Assembly: GCA_007133195.1 (NCBI GenBank)
Contig: SLNH01000166.1
Span: forward strand, 1 to 48,970
Reading direction: 5' to 3'
DNA length: 48,970 nt
Source of the DNA: Nannocystineae bacterium
Lineage (GTDB): Bacteria > Myxococcota_A > Polyangia > Haliangiales > Haliangiaceae
A program made the translations under genes and the position numbers. This document shows positions 46,068 through 48,970 of this stretch, one piece after another; position 1 is the first letter of the stretch, and every line of letters starts with the position of its first letter. Under the pieces are notes generated by a model that saw only the letters and a list, made by a program, of their open reading frames with translations, had not been told where the DNA came from and did not search any database.

Positions 46068-46529
46068 TTAGCCGGATTCCCGGCTCCTCGAGCTCTTGAG
46101 AATTCGGGATAGGGCAAAACCGGCGAGCGCCGCGCCGCCGAACGTGACCGCGGGGTGCGCGCGAGCGCGCTCCTCCGTCTCCCGGGCGAGATCGATCAGC
46201 GATTCATCTCGAACTCTGTTTGACGCTCGCCCGAGCTCGCGCGCAGCCCGGTCTACCTGACCCGAGCTTTCCCTGCGCCCCTCCTCCGCGAGGGTCTCTG
46301 CCATTGAAGCCAGAGCACAGGACAGCGAGTTCAGATAGTCTGCGACGAAGTTCCGATTTTCGCGGATGACGTGCTCCGTGCTCTCACGGGCGCGATGAGC
46401 CGCGGCCTCTCGGTCAATGACCTCCGGCTCCGCCACGCTCTCGCGCTCGGCGCCTGGCGGCTGCCGACCGGCTTCTTGCCCGTTTTGTCGCTCTTCACCG
46501 GGCTCGCTTCCGCGAGTCGCTTCACTCAT
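46068..46529 (-). CDS. Small membrane-associated protein, first gene of the membrane operon
   Basis: 153 residues, not assigned with confidence. A charged disordered start (~1-45) is followed by helical ENRNFVADYLNSLSCALASMAETLAEEG, a heptad-like stretch, and a C-terminal hydrophobic helix PAVTFGGAALAGFALSRIL before a basic tail, so it is likely tail-anchored. The overall plan resembles DUF883/ElaB-like proteins. AAGGAG precedes ATG 46529. It is followed by the holin-like gene after 17 bases. Confidence 0.7.
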   Translation of the reverse strand: MSEATRGSEPGEERQNGQEAGRQPPGAERESVAEPEVIDREAAAHRARESTEHVIRENRNFVADYLNSLSCALASMAETLAEEGRRESSGQVDRAARELGRASNRVRDESLIDLARETEERARAHPAVTFGGAALAGFALSRILKSSRSRESG

Positions 46530-46842
46530 GATGGTTCTCCTTGTCCCTGCGTCTCCCGGGATCGTTTGCAGGGCTCGTGCCGCCCGTCGGCGACGCGCCA
46601 TGCGAGACCACCAGAATCATTGCGACTGGGCGCCGCTGTATCCGGTCGTTCGTGGGCCCGCGTACTTCCTCCTCGAAAAAACCACTCGGAGCGCCAAAAA
46701 CCGCGCCTCGTCATCGGCAATGAGACGTTCATCGAGTCGGACGATTCGCGGCGGCAGCTGCTCCGGCTGGCGGTTTGGTTAGCGGCGTTTCCGCGCTGAG
46801 CTGCGCTGGGGGATCCTCGGGCAATGAGCCGCTGTGCGCATC
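46530..46842. other. Leader region of the membrane operon
   Basis: No gene is supported here. It lies upstream of the four-gene operon and should contain its promoter; no convincing -35/-10 or -24/-12 pair is seen. The frames through it are Arg/Ser-rich and lack codon bias. The tandem repeats begin at 46843. Confidence 0.4.
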
Positions 46843-47112
46843 CGCAAGTCCACGTCCCGTGGGTCACGGCGATACGGGTGCGCCGAACTTCCTCCGCGTC
46901 CTCCCCTGCCGGCCGACGCGAGTCCACATGCCGTGGGCACGGCGATACGCGTGCGCCGCACGTCCTCCGCGTTCTCCCCTGCCCGCCGACGCGAGTCCAC
47001 ATCCTCGTGGGCCACGGCGATACGCGTGCGCCCGCCTTACCCTCCGCGCAGCAGACCTGGCAGCATCCGCGAGTCCGCATTCGCCCGGGTCACGACGATA
47101 CGCGTGCGCGCA
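46843..47112. repeat. About 3.7 copies of a ~74-bp tandem repeat
   Basis: Copies begin at 46843, 46917, 46990 and 47068 (spacings 74, 73, 78). Each starts CGCGAGTCCACAT-like (first copy CGCAAGTCCACGT) and holds CACGGCGATACGCGTGCGCC-like cores; copies 1-3 also share CTCCGCGT...CTCCCCTGCC. The fourth is divergent and truncated. It lies just downstream of the SDR gene. Core lengths vary, so an open frame across it is not preserved. Confidence 0.85.
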
Positions 47113-47985
47113 TTACCCCGCACGCGTGGAGCCGCCGAGAAGCGTGAGCACCTCTCCCGTCACGTAGGACGAGTCCGCCCCAGAGGCAAAGAACACATAC
47201 GCCGGTGCGATCTCCTCGGGCTGAGCAGGCCGCCCGTACGGCGTTGCCGCGCCGAACTCCGACACCTCGCCCGGCGCTCGGTCCGCCGGGTTGAGCGGCG
47301 TCCATACGGGACCAGGGGACACACAATTGACGCGGATGCCCCGCGCAACCAGGTCCTGCGCGAGCGACTTCGTAAACGCGTGAACGGCGCCCTTGGTCGC
47401 CGCATAGTCCAGCATGCGCCCGCTTCCCCGCATACCGGCGATGGAGCCGCTGTTTATGACCGCGCCGCCCTCCTCCATGTGCGGCACGGCGGCCTTTGCC
47501 ATGTAGAAGTAGCCGTAAACGTTCGTCTTGAACGTTAAGTCCCACTGATCCACATCGAGATCCTCGATGCCTTCCCGGTGCTGCTGGTAGGCGGCGTTGT
47601 TCACGAGAATGTCCAGCCGCCCGAAGACCTCGACGACCCGATCCACGGCCCGTCGACAATAGGCCTCGTCACGAACATCGCCGGGAAGCCTAAGCACGTC
47701 CCGTCCCGCTGCCTCGATCGCCTCGGCGGTCTCCTTGGCGTCGTCCTCCTCCTCGGGCCGATACGCGATCGCGACGTTCGCGCCTTCCCGGGCGAACAGC
47801 ACGGCCACACCGCGCCCGATCCCCGAGTCACCCCCAGTGATGAGCGCGACCCGATCTTCGAGTTTGCCGCTCTCGCGGTACTCCGGCGCCTGATAGCGCG
47901 GCCTGGGCTTGAGCTCGGATTCCAGCCCGGGCTTGTCGAGTTGCTGACGAGGGAAAGGGGGCTCAGGTGTACGTTCCCAGCTCAT
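47113..47985 (-). CDS. SDR-family oxidoreductase, YghA/GSP39-like
   Basis: 290 residues. The N-terminal ~40 (PFPRQQLDKPGLESELKPRP) are the extension typical of YghA/general-stress-protein-39 relatives. NADP site TGGDSGIGRGVA, then NNAAYQQ, Ser in INSGSIAG and catalytic YAATKGAV. The C-terminus SSYVTGEVLTLLGGSTRAG is conserved. Such enzymes are stress-associated dehydrogenases with uncertain substrate. ATG at 47985 gives the conserved N-terminus. It follows the lipoprotein gene by 87 bases. Confidence 0.92.
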   Translation of the reverse strand: MSWERTPEPPFPRQQLDKPGLESELKPRPRYQAPEYRESGKLEDRVALITGGDSGIGRGVAVLFAREGANVAIAYRPEEEDDAKETAEAIEAAGRDVLRLPGDVRDEAYCRRAVDRVVEVFGRLDILVNNAAYQQHREGIEDLDVDQWDLTFKTNVYGYFYMAKAAVPHMEEGGAVINSGSIAGMRGSGRMLDYAATKGAVHAFTKSLAQDLVARGIRVNCVSPGPVWTPLNPADRAPGEVSEFGAATPYGRPAQPEEIAPAYVFFASGADSSYVTGEVLTLLGGSTRAG

Positions 47986-48072
47986 GCGGCGGGGACTGCA
48001 GCCCTCATGCCTATGGAAGCGCCACACGCGACGCCGCGAGCGCACGCTTCGCCGGGGGAACGAGCCGCGGCG

Positions 48073-48723
48073 TCACTCGCAGACGATCGCGTCGAACTCC
48101 CCGGCCACCCAGGCGTCCCCGTGCTCAGCCACTTCTTCGAAGTGGAGTTCTATCTCACCGCGCACCCGCCCAGCTTCGGCATCGACCTCGCTTAGCTCGA
48201 ACTCGATTTCCCAGTCCGGGTTCACCGTGGTCGGCTCTCCTTCGTCCGGTTGGGAGACCCAATAAGCCTGGTGCGTATCGAAGTCCGGCCGCTCGTCCAG
48301 GGCCTTGGAGAACGTGGCGTCGTCGAGCGACCCGGTGCGGAACATGATCCAGCCAGCCCTCGCGTCGTCCGCGCAGGGAGCGGCGAGCTCTTCGCTGATG
48401 AAGTGGAACTCGTAACCGTCTAGTCCGGGCGTCTCGACAACGCGGGCGATGCCCACATCCCCCGCGTCCTCCCCCCCGAATCCGGCCGTGGGCAGCGCAG
48501 CGGGATCGTAGTCGACCGCCTCCGCCGCCGCCTCACCCTCGCCAGACTCATCCATGGCTCGTTCACCGGCCTCTTCGCCTCGCTCGCTCTTCTCGCCGCC
48601 AGTGCAGGCCGCGCCACCGGCGAAACCCACGACGAGCGCGATGAGGCCCGCCTGCGCCGGCCGTCGCCATGCTTCCGCCAGGCCGTCCGACCTACGATAG
48701 AGGGGAAACCGGAGATGCGACAT
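48073..48723 (-). CDS. Putative lipoprotein of unknown function
   Basis: 216 residues. A long N-terminus leads to a hydrophobic segment (GLIALVVGFAGGAACTGG) with a weak lipobox (GAAC, Cys ~40), followed by a Glu/Gly linker and a ~140-residue domain without recognised homology (YEFHFISEELAAPCADDARAG... DWEIEFELSEVDAE, ending WVAGEFDAIVCE). Two Cys in the domain could pair. Three close ATG codons make the start uncertain (48723, 48732). It is transcribed away from the rRNA terminator. Confidence 0.6.
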   Translation of the reverse strand: MSHLRFPLYRRSDGLAEAWRRPAQAGLIALVVGFAGGAACTGGEKSERGEEAGERAMDESGEGEAAAEAVDYDPAALPTAGFGGEDAGDVGIARVVETPGLDGYEFHFISEELAAPCADDARAGWIMFRTGSLDDATFSKALDERPDFDTHQAYWVSQPDEGEPTTVNPDWEIEFELSEVDAEAGRVRGEIELHFEEVAEHGDAWVAGEFDAIVCE

Positions 48724-48794
48724 GCGGGGCATCGTAGCTCGCAAATCCCGCCACCGGAACCGGCGACGCCTGCACCTCGGTAAGTACCTCGCGC

Positions 48795-48831
48795 ACGAAA
48801 AAGACCCCAAACACAGATTCTGGTGCTCGAG
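48795..48831 (-). repeat. Degenerate second copy of the rRNA terminator
   Basis: GCGCACGAAAAAGACCCC, then CAGATTCTGGTGCTCGAG matches the main terminator region (GCGCGCAAAAAAAGAGCCCC, then CAAATCCTGGGGCTCGAG) along its whole length with several changes; the stem is now imperfect but the A-run (T-run in RNA) stays. It looks like an old tandem duplication. Confidence 0.6.
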
Positions 48832-48849
48832 CCATGCCCCCGCGCGCGC

Positions 48850-48884
48850 AAAAAAAGAGCCCCAGGACGCAAATCCTGGGGCTC
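48850..48884 (-). terminator. Intrinsic terminator of the rRNA operon
   Basis: GAGCCCCAGGA (48857-48867) pairs over 11 bases with TCCTGGGGCTC (48874-48884), loop CGCAAA. On the minus strand the stem is followed by seven T (48856-48850). It lies 11 bases after the 5S rRNA end. Confidence 0.93.
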
Positions 48885-48895
48885 GAGAAATAAAA

Positions 48896-48970
48896 CCGGC
48901 GGCTTCCTACTCTCCCACAGAGTGGCCCCTGCAGTACCATCGGCCCGAGGAGGACTTTACTGCCGTGTTC
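48896..48970 (-). rRNA. rrf: 5S ribosomal RNA, 3' part (runs off the window)
   Basis: On the minus strand the sequence reads GTAAAGTCCTCCTCGGGCCG, then CGATGGTACTGCAGGGGCCA, then GGGAGAGTAGGAAGCCGCCG, the conserved 3' half of 5S rRNA (CGATGGTAnTG and GAGAGTAGG). The 3' end is near 48896; the first ~40 nt and any 23S/16S lie beyond the window. Confidence 0.93.

Noticed and set aside
46526-47080. 184-codon minus-strand frame across the tandem repeats
   Set aside because: Repeat units of 73-78 bases do not keep one frame, and no homology is recognisable.

Overview
The window is about 70% G+C. Dense, mostly collinear genes, lipoproteins with Cys-rich 'DGNQCT' repeats, a giant kinase/ATPase/histidine-kinase hybrid, a sigma-54-like promoter and the gene order DUF177-rpmF-plsX-fabG-acpP-fabF-rpiB-nrdR-rib-nusB all point to a myxobacterium-type bacterium (Myxococcota), possibly marine or halophilic. 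The last idea rests on very acidic secreted proteins and one lipoprotein whose motifs I recall from haloarchaea. Species cannot be fixed from sequence alone. The window is chromosomal: it holds housekeeping genes and the end of an rRNA operon, and I see no phage, insertion sequence, CRISPR array or tRNA.

Layout. 1-2067: an NAD(P)-dependent reductase, a HIT-like remnant and a noncoding stretch with a 38-bp palindrome. 2068-11682: signalling/surface block on the minus strand (beta-helix lipoprotein, 1881-aa hybrid kinase, Cys-rich lipoprotein). 11874-18976: riboflavin block (ribD, ribE, ribB-type fusion, ribH) with nusB, nrdR, rpiB and an M17-like N-domain gene; it is split by two plus-strand genes (tandem universal stress protein behind a sigma-54-like promoter, and a DUF1540 protein). 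19049-23599: fatty-acid/phospholipid block (fabF, acpP, fabG, plsX) with rpmF and DUF177. 23843-28421: MCE lipid-transport pair (MlaD fused to a predicted barrel, MlaE) overlapping alanine racemase, preceded by a Crp/Fnr regulator. 28679-30487: thiS-thiG-thiE. 30567-32717: membrane pyrophosphatase with the K+-dependent signature. 33380-38176: a tightly packed TetR - hydrolase - atypical KAS III - lipoprotein lipase operon with a palindrome over the tetR start codon. 38353-44311: monoacylglycerol-lipase-like hydrolase, PilZ, zapA, 5-FCL, RNase Y, TyrRS. 44323-46529: four-gene membrane-protein operon. 46843-47112: ~74-bp tandem repeats. 47113-48723: stress-type SDR and a lipoprotein. 48795-48970: two terminator copies and the 3' part of a 5S rRNA.

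How it fits together. The rib, fab and thi blocks are standard cofactor and envelope biosynthesis. The MCE pair, the TetR/KAS III/lipase operon, the second lipase and the small membrane-protein operon all concern envelope lipids. The strongest leads are the TetR operon with an active-site-altered KAS III, the MCE-barrel fusion lacking its ATPase gene, near-identical 27-nt intercistronic hairpins in two operons, a pseudokinase-like N-domain on the hybrid kinase, the 38-bp palindrome, and a GTP-cyclohydrolase-II domain without its zinc ligands.
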